NCBI GenBank assembly: GCA_035534855.1
Contig: DATLRD010000109.1
Coordinates: 1 to 64,000, forward strand
DNA from: DATARH01 sp035534855
GTDB lineage: Bacteria; Pseudomonadota; Alphaproteobacteria; ATCC43930; CGMCC-115725
DNA length: 64,000 nucleotides
Direction of reading: 5' to 3'
Of the stretch, positions 8,133-16,661 are shown piece by piece; position 1 is the stretch's first letter; each line of letters begins with the position of its first letter. The notes under the pieces are model-generated. The model did no database searches, was not told the DNA's origin, and worked only from the letters and a program-made list of their open reading frames with translations. A program made the position numbers and the translations under genes.

Positions 8133-9641
8133 CTATTTCCAGATCGGCTTGCCGCTGCCGGGCAGGCCGAGGCTGGCCCATTTCTCGGTCACCTCGGCGA
8201 TGACCTTGTCGCTCATGCGGATCGGGCGGCCCCAGTCGCGATGCGTCTCCGGCGGTAGCTTGGTCGTCGCGTCGAGCCCGATCTTTCCGCCGAGGCCGCT
8301 TTCCGGGGCCGCGAAATCGAGATAGTCGATCGGCGTGTTCTCTATGAGCGTCGTGTCGCGCGCCGGGTCCATGCGGGTCGAGATCGCCCACATCACGTCC
8401 TTCCAGTTGCGCGCGTCGATGTCGTCGTCAACCACGATGACGAATTTCGTGTACATGAACTGGCGCAGGAACGACCAGATCCCCATCATCACCCGCTTGG
8501 CATGGCCGGGGTAGGCCTTCTTCATCGCCACGACCGCGATGCGGTACGAGCAACCCTCGGGCGGCAGCCAGAAATCGACAATCTCTGGAAATTGCTGCTG
8601 CAACAGCGGGATAAACACCTCGTTGAGCGCTTCGCCGAGCACCGACGGCTCGTCGGGCGGCCGGCCGGTAAAGGTCGAGAGGTAGATCGGCCGCTGCCGC
8701 ATCGTGATCGCCGACAGGCGGAACACCGGGAATTGCTCGATCGCGTTGTAATAGCCGGTGTGGTCGCCGTAAGGGCCTTCGTCGCCGTATTCGTCGAGCG
8801 AGACATGCCCTTCGAGCACGATCTCGGCCTCGGCCGGCACCTTGAGCGGCACGGTGCGGCACTCGACGAGGTCGAGCCGCCTGCCGCGCAAGAGGCCGGC
8901 GAACTGGTATTCGGACAGCGTGTCGGGCACCGGAGTCACCGCGGCGATGATCGTGCCCGGATCGGCGCCGATCACCGCAGCGGCGGGCAGCGGCTCGCGC
9001 TTTTCGGCGCGCCAGCGCTGGTGGTGCTGGGCGCCGCCGCGATGCCGCAGCCAGCGCATCAGCGTCGTGTCGCGGCCGGTGACCTGGAGCCGATAGATGC
9101 CGAGGTTGAACCCGTCTTCGCGGCGCGTGCCCGGGCCTTTGGTGACAACCAGCGGCCAGGTGATCAGCGGCGCCGGCTCGCCCGGCCAGCAGGTCTGCAC
9201 CGGCAGGAGGCCGAGATCGATGTCGCTGCCTTGCAGCACGATTTCCTGGCACGGCGCGGCGCCGACCGTGCGCGGGCGCATCGCCATCACGGTCTTGAGC
9301 AGCGGCAGCATCTCCAGCGCCTCGCGCCAGCCGCCGGGCGGCTCGGGCTGCTTGAGGAATGCCAGCGTCTCGCCGATCTCGCGCAGCTGGTGCGGCTCGC
9401 GGTCCATGCCCCAGGCGACGCGCTCGACGGTGCCGAACAGGTTGACCAGCACCGGCATATCGGCGCCGGCGCGGCCCGGCCGCACGACGTTCTCGAACAA
9501 TACCGCAGGCCCGCCCTCGGCGAGCAGGCGGGTCTGTATCTCGGTCATCTCCAGATAAGGCGACACCGGCGCGGCGACCCGCACCAGCCGCCGGCTCGCC
9601 TCGAGCCGGGTGATAAAGTCGCGCAGGCTCGCATAGGGCAT
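8133..9641 (-). CDS. ubiD: UbiD-family prFMN-dependent decarboxylase (3-polyprenyl-4-hydroxybenzoate carboxy-lyase)
   Basis: UbiD decarboxylates 3-polyprenyl-4-hydroxybenzoate in ubiquinone synthesis using prenylated FMN. The 502-residue length is typical. Conserved family features include FNLGIYRLQV with the RHRGGAQHHQ segment, and EGHVSLDEYGDEGPYGDHTGYYN, which supplies the acidic residues near the cofactor. The ATG at 9641 has AAGGCG upstream. It lies 18 bases after the MFS gene and in the same operon as ubiA, which supports a ubiquinone role over an unrelated UbiD-like decarboxylase. The prFMN synthase UbiX is not in the window. Confidence 0.92.
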   Translation of the reverse strand: MPYASLRDFITRLEASRRLVRVAAPVSPYLEMTEIQTRLLAEGGPAVLFENVVRPGRAGADMPVLVNLFGTVERVAWGMDREPHQLREIGETLAFLKQPEPPGGWREALEMLPLLKTVMAMRPRTVGAAPCQEIVLQGSDIDLGLLPVQTCWPGEPAPLITWPLVVTKGPGTRREDGFNLGIYRLQVTGRDTTLMRWLRHRGGAQHHQRWRAEKREPLPAAAVIGADPGTIIAAVTPVPDTLSEYQFAGLLRGRRLDLVECRTVPLKVPAEAEIVLEGHVSLDEYGDEGPYGDHTGYYNAIEQFPVFRLSAITMRQRPIYLSTFTGRPPDEPSVLGEALNEVFIPLLQQQFPEIVDFWLPPEGCSYRIAVVAMKKAYPGHAKRVMMGIWSFLRQFMYTKFVIVVDDDIDARNWKDVMWAISTRMDPARDTTLIENTPIDYLDFAAPESGLGGKIGLDATTKLPPETHRDWGRPIRMSDKVIAEVTEKWASLGLPGSGKPIWK

Positions 9642-9659
9642 GCGCGCCTTATAGGCGAG

Positions 9660-10874
9660 TCAGGCGGGTTCGGCCACCGCGCGTACCCTGAGCAGCAGCA
9701 GCGAGGCCGAGGCCGCGATGCTGAGCCCGGCCGACAGCAGCACCGCGCGGTCGCCGTAGCGGTCGAGCAGAAGGCCGAAGACGAACGGCCCCGCCGCCTG
9801 CGTCACCCGCGCCGGGGCCGACAGCACGCCGCTGCGCAGCCCGAATCCGGCCGGGCCGAAGATCGCCAGCGGCAGCGTGCCCTTGGCGATCGTGATCATG
9901 CCGTTGCCGGCGCCGTGGAACACGGCGAAGCCGACCGCGCCGGATGCGCCGAACACGGTCAGCAGCGCCGCGCCGACCGGATGCAGCGCCGCGGCGATCC
10001 GCGCCGAAATCAGCGGGTGGAAGTTGCGCATCAGCCCGAACTCGATGATCCGCGCCGCGACCTGCGCCGGGCCGACCAGCGCCGCCGCGGCGATCGCTGC
10101 GGTTCCGGTGGCGCCGGCGGATACGAGCAGACGCGGCAGCTGCGCCGCCATCGCGCCGGTGACGAACCAGGCGGCGGAAAAGAAGAAGGCGAGGATCACC
10201 ATCGCGCTGCGCGGCACATCCGCAGCGTCGGCGGTTTCGCTCGGGCGCGCCGCCATGAGTTCGCGGTGCCGGCTGCCGGCCGGGATCACGAACCAATTGA
10301 CCGGCATCGCCACGAAAAAATTGAGCGCGGCCCATATCAGGCAGGCCTCGCGCCAGCCGAACGCGTGCAGAAAGAACGCGGTGGCCGGCCAGCCGATCGT
10401 GCTGGCAAACCCGGCGATCAGCGTGATCCCGGTGATCGGGTTGCGCGCGTCGCGGCCGTAGAGCGCGGTCAGCGCGGCGAAGGCCGAATCGTACAGGCCG
10501 GCGGCGATCCCGACCGACAGAAACAGCCAGGCGATTGCCAGCCCGACGATGCCCTGTGCCAGTGCCAGCGCCACCAGGCCGGCGGCGATCACCAGGTTCG
10601 AGCCGGCGAGGACGGTGCGCCCGCCCTGCCGGTCGATCATCCGCCCGACCGCCGGGCCGAGCACCGCCGAGAGCAGCAGCGAGGCCGAGAAAATTCCGAA
10701 AAATACGTCGGTCGACAGGTGCAGCGCCGCGGCGATCGGTGCCCCGAGGATCGCCGGCAGGTAATAGCTCGATGCCCAGGCCACTGTCTGGGTGCTGCCG
10801 AGCGCGGTGACGATCGTGGTCTTCCCGGGGGTCAGCGCATCCTCCTCGTCATTCCGGCAGCACCTGCCACACAA
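9660..10874 (-). CDS. Major facilitator superfamily transporter (start uncertain)
   Basis: This is a 12-helix MFS permease of about 400 residues. The loop between helices 2 and 3 has GRMIDRQGGR, an MFS loop motif, and GLLLDRYGDR repeats it in the second half. The substrate is unknown. Its position between ubiD and a methyltransferase gene, in a ubiquinone-related operon, gives the only clue. The coordinate given uses an in-frame TTG at 10874 that overlaps the upstream gene by 26 bases and has no ribosome site. A strong GAGGAGG stands 5 bases before an in-frame CTG at 10835, a likelier real start. No in-frame ATG exists near the N-terminus. Confidence 0.85.
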   Translation of the reverse strand: MCGRCCRNDEEDALTPGKTTIVTALGSTQTVAWASSYYLPAILGAPIAAALHLSTDVFFGIFSASLLLSAVLGPAVGRMIDRQGGRTVLAGSNLVIAAGLVALALAQGIVGLAIAWLFLSVGIAAGLYDSAFAALTALYGRDARNPITGITLIAGFASTIGWPATAFFLHAFGWREACLIWAALNFFVAMPVNWFVIPAGSRHRELMAARPSETADAADVPRSAMVILAFFFSAAWFVTGAMAAQLPRLLVSAGATGTAAIAAAALVGPAQVAARIIEFGLMRNFHPLISARIAAALHPVGAALLTVFGASGAVGFAVFHGAGNGMITIAKGTLPLAIFGPAGFGLRSGVLSAPARVTQAAGPFVFGLLLDRYGDRAVLLSAGLSIAASASLLLLRVRAVAEPA

Positions 10875-11496
10875 CGGTTTCGCGCATGTCGCGGTCTTCG
10901 AGTTCGCGGCTGGTCGGCACCTGGTAGCGCGCCCGCTCGACCAGCCCCGCCACCGGCCGATAGGCGCGGCCGGGATCGGCGAGCAGCACGAGGCTGCCCG
11001 CTGCGGCGCGACGCCGCAACCATTCCGTTACATTTCGCGCCATCGGCTGCTCGTAGCAGACGTCGCCGGCTGTGACGACCGGCCAGAATCGATCGTCATC
11101 CGCCAGCACATCCGCGGAGAACACCGTGATTTCGACGCCGTTGAGCGCGGCGTTGGCGGCGATCGCGCCGGCGGCGAACCGGTCGATCTCGGCCGCCGTC
11201 ACCGGCGCCGCCCCGGCGAGCGCCGCGGCGATCGCGACGATCCCCGAGCCCGACCCGAAATCGAGCACCTCGCGGCCGGCGATCTCCTGCGGATGATCGA
11301 GCAGGTAGCGGGCGAGCGCCTGGCCGCCGGCCCAGGCAAAGGCCCAGAATGGCGGCGGCAGCCCACTGCGCGCCAGGCTCACTTCGCTGGCCAGCCAGAT
11401 CGGCGTGACCTCGGTGGCGAGATGCAGGCGAATTTCCGGGACCAGCGGCGGTATTTCGATTGCCGTGTTGCGGCGCACAAACTCCGCCTCGTCCAT
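10849..11496 (-). CDS. Class I SAM methyltransferase, ETF-beta lysine methyltransferase (METTL20)-like
   Basis: This 215-residue Rossmann methyltransferase has SAM motif I VLDFGSGSGIVAIAAA at about residues 75-90 and motif II acidic AAEID. Post-motif DVCYEQPMA and the upstream FWAFAWAGGQALARYLL match the METTL20/ETF-beta lysine methyltransferase group, which modifies the electron-transfer flavoprotein beta subunit. The substrate is inferred from these motifs only. It lies 7 bases downstream of ubiA and overlaps the MFS gene. ETF passes electrons to ubiquinone, so the placement next to ubiA is suggestive. The ATG at 11496 (MDEAEF) was preferred over a 19-residue extension reaching into ubiA. 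Confidence 0.82.
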   Translation of the reverse strand: MDEAEFVRRNTAIEIPPLVPEIRLHLATEVTPIWLASEVSLARSGLPPPFWAFAWAGGQALARYLLDHPQEIAGREVLDFGSGSGIVAIAAALAGAAPVTAAEIDRFAAGAIAANAALNGVEITVFSADVLADDDRFWPVVTAGDVCYEQPMARNVTEWLRRRAAAGSLVLLADPGRAYRPVAGLVERARYQVPTSRELEDRDMRETVVWQVLPE

Positions 11497-11503
11497 CGCC
11501 GGC

Positions 11504-12415
11504 TCAGAGGAAGTGGCCGGCGACGATGGCCCCCAGCATCGCCCAGCCGACAAAGCGGTTGGCGCGGAAGGCCGTCAGGCAGCTCATCGGGTCGTCGAAA
11601 TCGGCAGACCACGCCTGCCACAACAGGATCGCCGCGGCGGCGCCGAGGCCGACCGCGAACAGCAGACCAAGCCCGGCCGTCGCGCCGGCCGCCGCCCACA
11701 GCGCCAAGGCGGCGAGGTAGAAGCCGAAGACGTAGGGCCGGGTGCGCTCGCCGAGCGCCAGGGCCGAGGATTTTACCCCGATGCGGGCGTCGTCTTCCTT
11801 GTCCTGGTGGGCATAGATCGTGTCGTAGCCGAGCGTCCAGCAGATGCCGCCGAGATAGAGCAGAACCGGCGGCGCGGCGAGGGCACCGGTCACCGCGGTC
11901 CAGCCGACCAGCGCGCCCCAGTTGAAGTTGAGGCCGAGAAACAGCTGCGGCCAATAGGTGACCCGCTTCATGAACGGGTAGGTCGCGATCAACCCGAGCA
12001 CCGCGACGCCGAGCCAGATCGTGGTTTGGTTGAGGCTCAGCAGCACCGCGGCGCCGACCGCGAGCTGGGTGGCCATGAACCCGAACGCCTGCGGCACCGA
12101 GACCCGGCCGCTTGGGATCGGCCGCATCCGGGTGCGCGCGACCCGGCCGTCATAGTCGCGGTCGGCGATGTCGTTGAGGGTGCATCCGGCACCGCGCATG
12201 ACCACGGCGCCAAGCGCAAACAGCATCAGCAGCGCCGGGTCGGGCCAGCGCCGGGCGGCGAGGGCGATGCCCCACCAGCCGGGGAACAGCAGCAGCCAGG
12301 TGCCGATCGGCCGGTCGAGCCGGGCGAGCCGGGCATACGGCTCGGCCCAGCGCGGCAAGAGGCGCGCGACCCAATCGCCGGCGCGGATGTCGCTGGGGTC
12401 GACCCGATCGATCAT
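11504..12415 (-). CDS. ubiA: 4-hydroxybenzoate polyprenyltransferase UbiA
   Basis: UbiA prenylates 4-hydroxybenzoate in ubiquinone synthesis and is an integral membrane protein. The 303-residue sequence has both Asp-rich prenyl-diphosphate motifs: NDIADRDYDGRVARTRMRP and YAHQDKEDD. About eight hydrophobic helices are visible. The ATG at 12415 has AGGATAG upstream, a good ribosome site. Only 16 bases separate it from the divergent rsmE start. It heads an operon with the METTL20-like gene, the MFS gene and ubiD. Confidence 0.95.
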   Translation of the reverse strand: MIDRVDPSDIRAGDWVARLLPRWAEPYARLARLDRPIGTWLLLFPGWWGIALAARRWPDPALLMLFALGAVVMRGAGCTLNDIADRDYDGRVARTRMRPIPSGRVSVPQAFGFMATQLAVGAAVLLSLNQTTIWLGVAVLGLIATYPFMKRVTYWPQLFLGLNFNWGALVGWTAVTGALAAPPVLLYLGGICWTLGYDTIYAHQDKEDDARIGVKSSALALGERTRPYVFGFYLAALALWAAAGATAGLGLLFAVGLGAAAAILLWQAWSADFDDPMSCLTAFRANRFVGWAMLGAIVAGHFL

Positions 12416-12431
12416 GCGCTATCCTACCGCG

Positions 12432-13184
12432 ATGACCGACCGCCCCGCCACGCGCCTCTATCTGCCCGACGCCCTTGCCGTCGGCGGCGAGGCGGCGCTC
12501 GACGAGGCGCAGGCGCACCGGCTGCGCAATGTGCTGCGGCTGGCGCCGGGCGCGGCGGTCGCCGCGTTCAACCCGCGCGACGGCGAATATCTGTGCCGGA
12601 TCACCGCGCTGTCGCGCAGCGGCGGACGCCTGACCGCGGTCGAATTGCGCCGGCCGCCGGTGCCCGAGCCCGATCTGTGGTTCGCGTTTGCGCCGATCAA
12701 GCGGGCGCGGCTCGACTGGCTGATTGAGAAGGCGACCGAGCTTGGCGCCGCCGCGCTGCTGCCGGTATGGACCCGGCGCACCCAGCCGGAACGCCTCAAC
12801 CGCGATCGGCTCGCGGCGCACGCCGTCGCGGCGGCCGAACAGAGCGAGCGGCTGTCGGTGCCGGAGATCCGCGAGGCGCAGCCGCTTGACGGCCTGCTCG
12901 CCGCGTGGGAGGTGGCACGGAGGCTTTTCGTCTGCGACGAGACCGGCACCGGCACCCCGATTGCCGCGGCGCTCGCCGGTTTCGACGGCTCCGGACCGGC
13001 TGCGCTGCTGGTCGGTCCCGAGGGCGGCTTTACCGAAACTGAACTTGACGCCCTAGGGAAACTTCCATTTGTTACCCATATCGGGCTCGGCCCGAGGGTG
13101 CTTCGCGCCGAGACCGCAGCAATCGCCGCGCTGGCCGTGTTCCAGGCCGTCGCCGGCGACTGGCGGCGTGCCCGCTCCGGGTGA
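12432..13184 (+). CDS. rsmE: 16S rRNA (uracil-1498-N3)-methyltransferase RsmE
   Basis: RsmE methylates N3 of U1498 in 16S rRNA. The 250-residue protein has an N-terminal PUA-like region (TRLYLP to PRDGEYLCRI) and a C-terminal SPOUT knot with LLVGPEGGFTETELD and LGPRVLRAETAAIAAL, the signature of the family. The ATG at 12432 gives MTDRPATRLYLP. The gene is divergent from ubiA with a 16-base gap, so any promoter must lie inside ubiA or the leader must be absent. Confidence 0.95.
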   Translation: MTDRPATRLYLPDALAVGGEAALDEAQAHRLRNVLRLAPGAAVAAFNPRDGEYLCRITALSRSGGRLTAVELRRPPVPEPDLWFAFAPIKRARLDWLIEKATELGAAALLPVWTRRTQPERLNRDRLAAHAVAAAEQSERLSVPEIREAQPLDGLLAAWEVARRLFVCDETGTGTPIAAALAGFDGSGPAALLVGPEGGFTETELDALGKLPFVTHIGLGPRVLRAETAAIAALAVFQAVAGDWRRARSG

Positions 13185-13238
13185 TGCCGCGGCGGCGGCG
13201 GGCGCATTGGGATTCGTACGTTTGGAGTTTCGCCGAAT

Positions 13239-14603
13239 ATGGCCGCACCGCCAGGGTCACCAGGGGCGCCGATCACCGACAAGCGACAGCTTGTCGAATA
13301 CCACGAGGCGGGGTGTAAGCCGCCAGCTGCGTGGCGAGTCGGCACCGAGCACGAAAAGTTCGTCTTTCGCCGCAGCGACCTGCGCCGCGTGCCGTATGAG
13401 GGGCCGGACGGCATCCAGGCGCTGCTCAACGGCATGCTGCGCTTTGGCTGGCAGCCGGTGATCGAGGCCGGCAACATCATCGCCCTGAGCAACGACGCGC
13501 ATTGCTCGATCACCCTTGAACCGGGCGGGCAGTTCGAGCTGAGCGGGGCGCCGCTCGAAACCGTGCACCAGACCTGCGAGGAGGTGCACGAGCATCTGCG
13601 CCAGGTGCGCGAGGTGTGCGACGAATTGGGGCTGGGGATGATCGGGCTCGGCTTCGACCCGATTTCGCGGCGCGACCAGATCGGCTGGATGCCCAAGGGC
13701 CGCTACCAAATCATGCGCGACTACATGCCGAAGCGCGGCCGGCTCGGGCTCGACATGATGCTGCGCACCTGCACCGTGCAGGCCAATCTCGACTATCGGT
13801 CGGAAGCCGACATGGTGCAGAAATTCCGCGTCAGCCTGGCACTGCAGCCGGTCGCGGTGGCGCTGTTCGCCAACTCGCCATTCCACGAAGGCAAACCCTC
13901 GGGCTACCAGGCCTATCGCAGCCTGGTGTGGACCGACACCGACCCCGACCGCTGCGGCACGCTGCCGTTCGTCTTCGAGCCAGGGTTCGGGTTCGAGCGC
14001 TATGTCGACTACATGCTCGACGTGCCGATGTATTTCGTCTACCGCGACGGCCGCTATATCGACGCCAGCGGCCAGTCGTTTCGCGATTTCATCGCCGGAA
14101 AGCTGCCGGCCCTGCCCGGCGAGGTGCCCGGCATCGGCGACTGGGCCGACCATCTGACCACCGCGTTTCCCGAGGTGCGGCTCAAGACCTATCTGGAGAT
14201 GCGCGGCGCCGATGGCGGGCCGTGGCGCCGGCTGTGCGCGCTGTCGGCGCTGTGGATCGGCGTGCTCTACGACCAGGAGGCGCTCGACGCGGCGGGGGCG
14301 CTGGTGGCCGACTGGACCGCCGAGGAGCGCGAGGCGATGCGCAACGATGTGCCGCGCCTCGGCCTCGACACGCGGTTCCGCGGCGGCACGCTGCGCGACG
14401 TCGCGTTTCGGATGCTCGATCTCGCGCATGGCGGACTGCACCGGCGCGCCCGCCGCGACACCAGCGGCGAAGACGAGACGCATTTTCTCGACACGCTGTT
14501 TTCGATCGCCGGCTCCGGCTCGCCGGCTTCGGAGATGCTCAAGGATTACGAGACGCGCTGGAACGGCGACATCCGCCGCATCTACGAGGAATATTCGTAC
14601 TAA
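13239..14603 (+). CDS. gshA: Glutamate-cysteine ligase, GCS2/plant-type
   Basis: This enzyme joins glutamate and cysteine to gamma-glutamylcysteine, the first step of glutathione synthesis. The 454-residue protein matches the plant/alphaproteobacterial type, with VGTEHEKFVFR near the N-terminus, EPGGQFELSGAP, LGFDPISRRDQIGWMPKGRY and MLRTCTVQANLDY. The ATG at 13239 has GGAG at -12. Its product could also feed ergothioneine synthesis by EgtB (24.9 kb) if that EgtB takes gamma-Glu-Cys. It ends tail to tail with the GH50-like gene, overlapping by 4 bases (CTAA). Confidence 0.95.
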   Translation: MAAPPGSPGAPITDKRQLVEYHEAGCKPPAAWRVGTEHEKFVFRRSDLRRVPYEGPDGIQALLNGMLRFGWQPVIEAGNIIALSNDAHCSITLEPGGQFELSGAPLETVHQTCEEVHEHLRQVREVCDELGLGMIGLGFDPISRRDQIGWMPKGRYQIMRDYMPKRGRLGLDMMLRTCTVQANLDYRSEADMVQKFRVSLALQPVAVALFANSPFHEGKPSGYQAYRSLVWTDTDPDRCGTLPFVFEPGFGFERYVDYMLDVPMYFVYRDGRYIDASGQSFRDFIAGKLPALPGEVPGIGDWADHLTTAFPEVRLKTYLEMRGADGGPWRRLCALSALWIGVLYDQEALDAAGALVADWTAEEREAMRNDVPRLGLDTRFRGGTLRDVAFRMLDLAHGGLHRRARRDTSGEDETHFLDTLFSIAGSGSPASEMLKDYETRWNGDIRRIYEEYSY

Positions 14604-16579
14604 CCGGGCGCGCCGCCCTTTGCCGGCGGCGCGGCCCCGCTGACGCCGTCGCCGAGGCGCATGGCGCGCCACCCCGCCGGGTCGGCCATCGCGACTTCGG
14701 GCGGCTGGCCCGACAGCGACATCCAGCGGTCGCGGTACCACGAGGTCATCGCCAATTCGGCTTTGATCGTGGCGCCGGGCGGTGGCGCGGCGATGCCGAG
14801 ATCGGCCCACGGGAGCCGCATCTCGGCGGTGACGCGCGGCTGATCGGCGCCGAAATAGACCGCGCGCGCCTCGGCCGGGGCGGTGCAGCCGGCGGCGATC
14901 GCGGCATCGGCGGCGCCGCGGCACAAGAGCGCGGTCATCGACTGGTGGTCGGCGCGGTCGCCGCGGCCGGGGATGAAGAACAGCGTGAAGCGGTGGGGCC
15001 CGGCGCCGGCATCGACGCCGATCTCGACGCGATAGGCGTCTTCGAGCGGGAATTTGCCGGAATAGGCCAACAGGTCGAGGTCGTAATAATCCTGGCCGAC
15101 CGTCGCCAGCGCCAGGCCCTTGGCGCTCCACGACAGGTAGATCTCGCCGAAATCGACCGTGCCGGGCGACGGCACCAGCGGCGGCAGCAGGCTTTCCGGT
15201 TTGGGCCAGTCGCTCAACGACTTCAAGCCGAGCGCGATCGCGGCGTGCGGCACGGCGATGATGCCGGCGGCCGGAAGCGGCAGGGTCGCGGCGGCGTGGA
15301 TTTCCGGCGCCCGGGCGTTGGCCGCGGCGAGCGCCGCGGTCAGCCGGCGGTAGGGCTGGTCGTTGATGTCGACGAGGCCGAAATCATAGTCCTCGCCGTC
15401 GGGCCGCCCGCCCTTCGGGTGGTCGTAATACTGGAACCACTGCGATCCGATCACCTCGGGGATCGCCGCGAAATTGCCGGTCGCCGCGGCGGCGCCGGCG
15501 GCGCGCTCGGCCTGGGTGTCGACGGTCATCAGATGGCCGTTGTTCTTGTTGCCGGTGCGGTTTTGGCGCGCCGCGAAAAACCACTCCGACACCAGCACCG
15601 GCTTGCCGCCCGACAGAAGGCGCAGCCCGTCGAAGAAATAGCGCGCGACCCAGCCGTCGGAGGCATCGACGTTATAGTTGGTGGCGAACGCATCAACGTG
15701 CGGCGCCTCGGCGCGCACCGCCGCCGGGTCGTAATAGATCGGCAGCCGGTCGCCGAAATAGAGCGCGTCGGGGTCGGCCGCGCGGATCGCCTTTTCGGCG
15801 AGCGTGTAGTAGCGCGACGCGACGATCCCGGTCCATTGCCGCACCACGGTGACGCCGTGCCCGCCGGGGCGCATATGCGTCATCTGCCGCGTCGCCAGCA
15901 GTTGGCGCCACGAACCGACGCCCGGCGGCGGCACGAAATCGGCGGCGAAGCGGCGCCAGTCGTTGCCGTAATACCGCTGCAGCAGCGCCACCCAGCGCTG
16001 CTTGGTGTACGAGTGGGCCGGCTGCATCGAATAGAATACGAACAGCGCGCCCGACCACCAGCCGACCTCGTTGTCCGAGAAATAGCCGATGCGGTAGGGG
16101 GAGCCGCGATAGGGCGCGACCGCCTGGCGGGCCACCGCCATCATCCGCGCCGCGGTCTGCGGCGAGAACGGGTCGAACCAATGAAATTTGGCCTTGCGGC
16201 CCAGCTCAAGGTCGATGACTCCGGGCAGGCGGAGCTGTTGCGGCGGCAGGGACCAGCCGCCGATGCTGTTGAACCCCCAGTCTTGGAGCCGGCGGCGCGC
16301 GGTCGCGGCCCAGGCGCCGAGGCTCGGGTCGAAGGCGTGCCAGCTGTAATAGACCTTGCCGTCATGGTCGCGCCACGGATAGCCGCCGTCGAGCACGTTG
16401 ACGCCGAGGCTGTAGAACCGGTCGCCGCACGGCGTCTTGAGCCAGGCCACTCCCGACCGGCTTTCGACCGACCAGCGGTCCGACGGCGCATGGGCGAAAT
16501 CGCAGGCGTGGGCCGCAACTGCCGGCCCCAGCGCCAGCAGCGCCGCGGCGGCGGCGACCCGGGCCAGGCGAAGGCGCAA
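14600..16579 (-). CDS. Secreted GH50 (beta-agarase)-like glycoside hydrolase with C-terminal beta-sandwich region
   Basis: This 659-residue protein has a signal peptide (MRLRLARVAAAAALLALGP to AHA). The catalytic region is a TIM barrel of the GH50-like type. GYFSDNEVGWW supplies the likely acid/base Glu171, VLVSEWFFAARQN the likely nucleophile Glu332, and WFQYYDHPKGGRPDGEDYDFGLVD matches the conserved GH50 C-terminal barrel block. Residues about 450-650 look like a beta-rich carbohydrate-binding (CBM9/DOMON-like) region. It is predicted to be periplasmic or secreted. Agar as a substrate is not implied; a related beta-galactan or other beta-glycan is possible. It is alone between gshA and tldD, with a strong inverted repeat just upstream. 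Confidence 0.75.
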   Translation of the reverse strand: MRLRLARVAAAAALLALGPAVAAHACDFAHAPSDRWSVESRSGVAWLKTPCGDRFYSLGVNVLDGGYPWRDHDGKVYYSWHAFDPSLGAWAATARRRLQDWGFNSIGGWSLPPQQLRLPGVIDLELGRKAKFHWFDPFSPQTAARMMAVARQAVAPYRGSPYRIGYFSDNEVGWWSGALFVFYSMQPAHSYTKQRWVALLQRYYGNDWRRFAADFVPPPGVGSWRQLLATRQMTHMRPGGHGVTVVRQWTGIVASRYYTLAEKAIRAADPDALYFGDRLPIYYDPAAVRAEAPHVDAFATNYNVDASDGWVARYFFDGLRLLSGGKPVLVSEWFFAARQNRTGNKNNGHLMTVDTQAERAAGAAAATGNFAAIPEVIGSQWFQYYDHPKGGRPDGEDYDFGLVDINDQPYRRLTAALAAANARAPEIHAAATLPLPAAGIIAVPHAAIALGLKSLSDWPKPESLLPPLVPSPGTVDFGEIYLSWSAKGLALATVGQDYYDLDLLAYSGKFPLEDAYRVEIGVDAGAGPHRFTLFFIPGRGDRADHQSMTALLCRGAADAAIAAGCTAPAEARAVYFGADQPRVTAEMRLPWADLGIAAPPPGATIKAELAMTSWYRDRWMSLSGQPPEVAMADPAGWRAMRLGDGVSGAAPPAKGGAPG

Positions 16580-16587
16580 CGAGCTTA

Positions 16588-16648
16588 CCCCTCTCCCGCG
16601 AGGCGGGTGAGGATGACGAGCGCCCTCTCCTGCTTTGCGGGAGAGGGG
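16588..16648. repeat. Perfect 12-base inverted repeat, REP-like
   Basis: CCCCTCTCCCGC at 16588-16599 pairs perfectly with GCGGGAGAGGGG at 16637-16648 around a 37-base middle that holds a second GC-rich imperfect palindrome. It lies between the tldD stop and the GH50-like start, both on the minus strand. It resembles the dispersed palindromes found between genes in alphaproteobacteria and could act as a weak terminator after tldD, although no T-run follows. Confidence 0.6.
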
Positions 16649-16661
16649 CGAAATCGCAGGC

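Noticed and set aside
8502..11075. An 857-codon plus-strand frame antisense to ubiD and the MFS gene
   Set aside because: It has no domains, and the opposite strand carries clear ubiD and transporter sequences.
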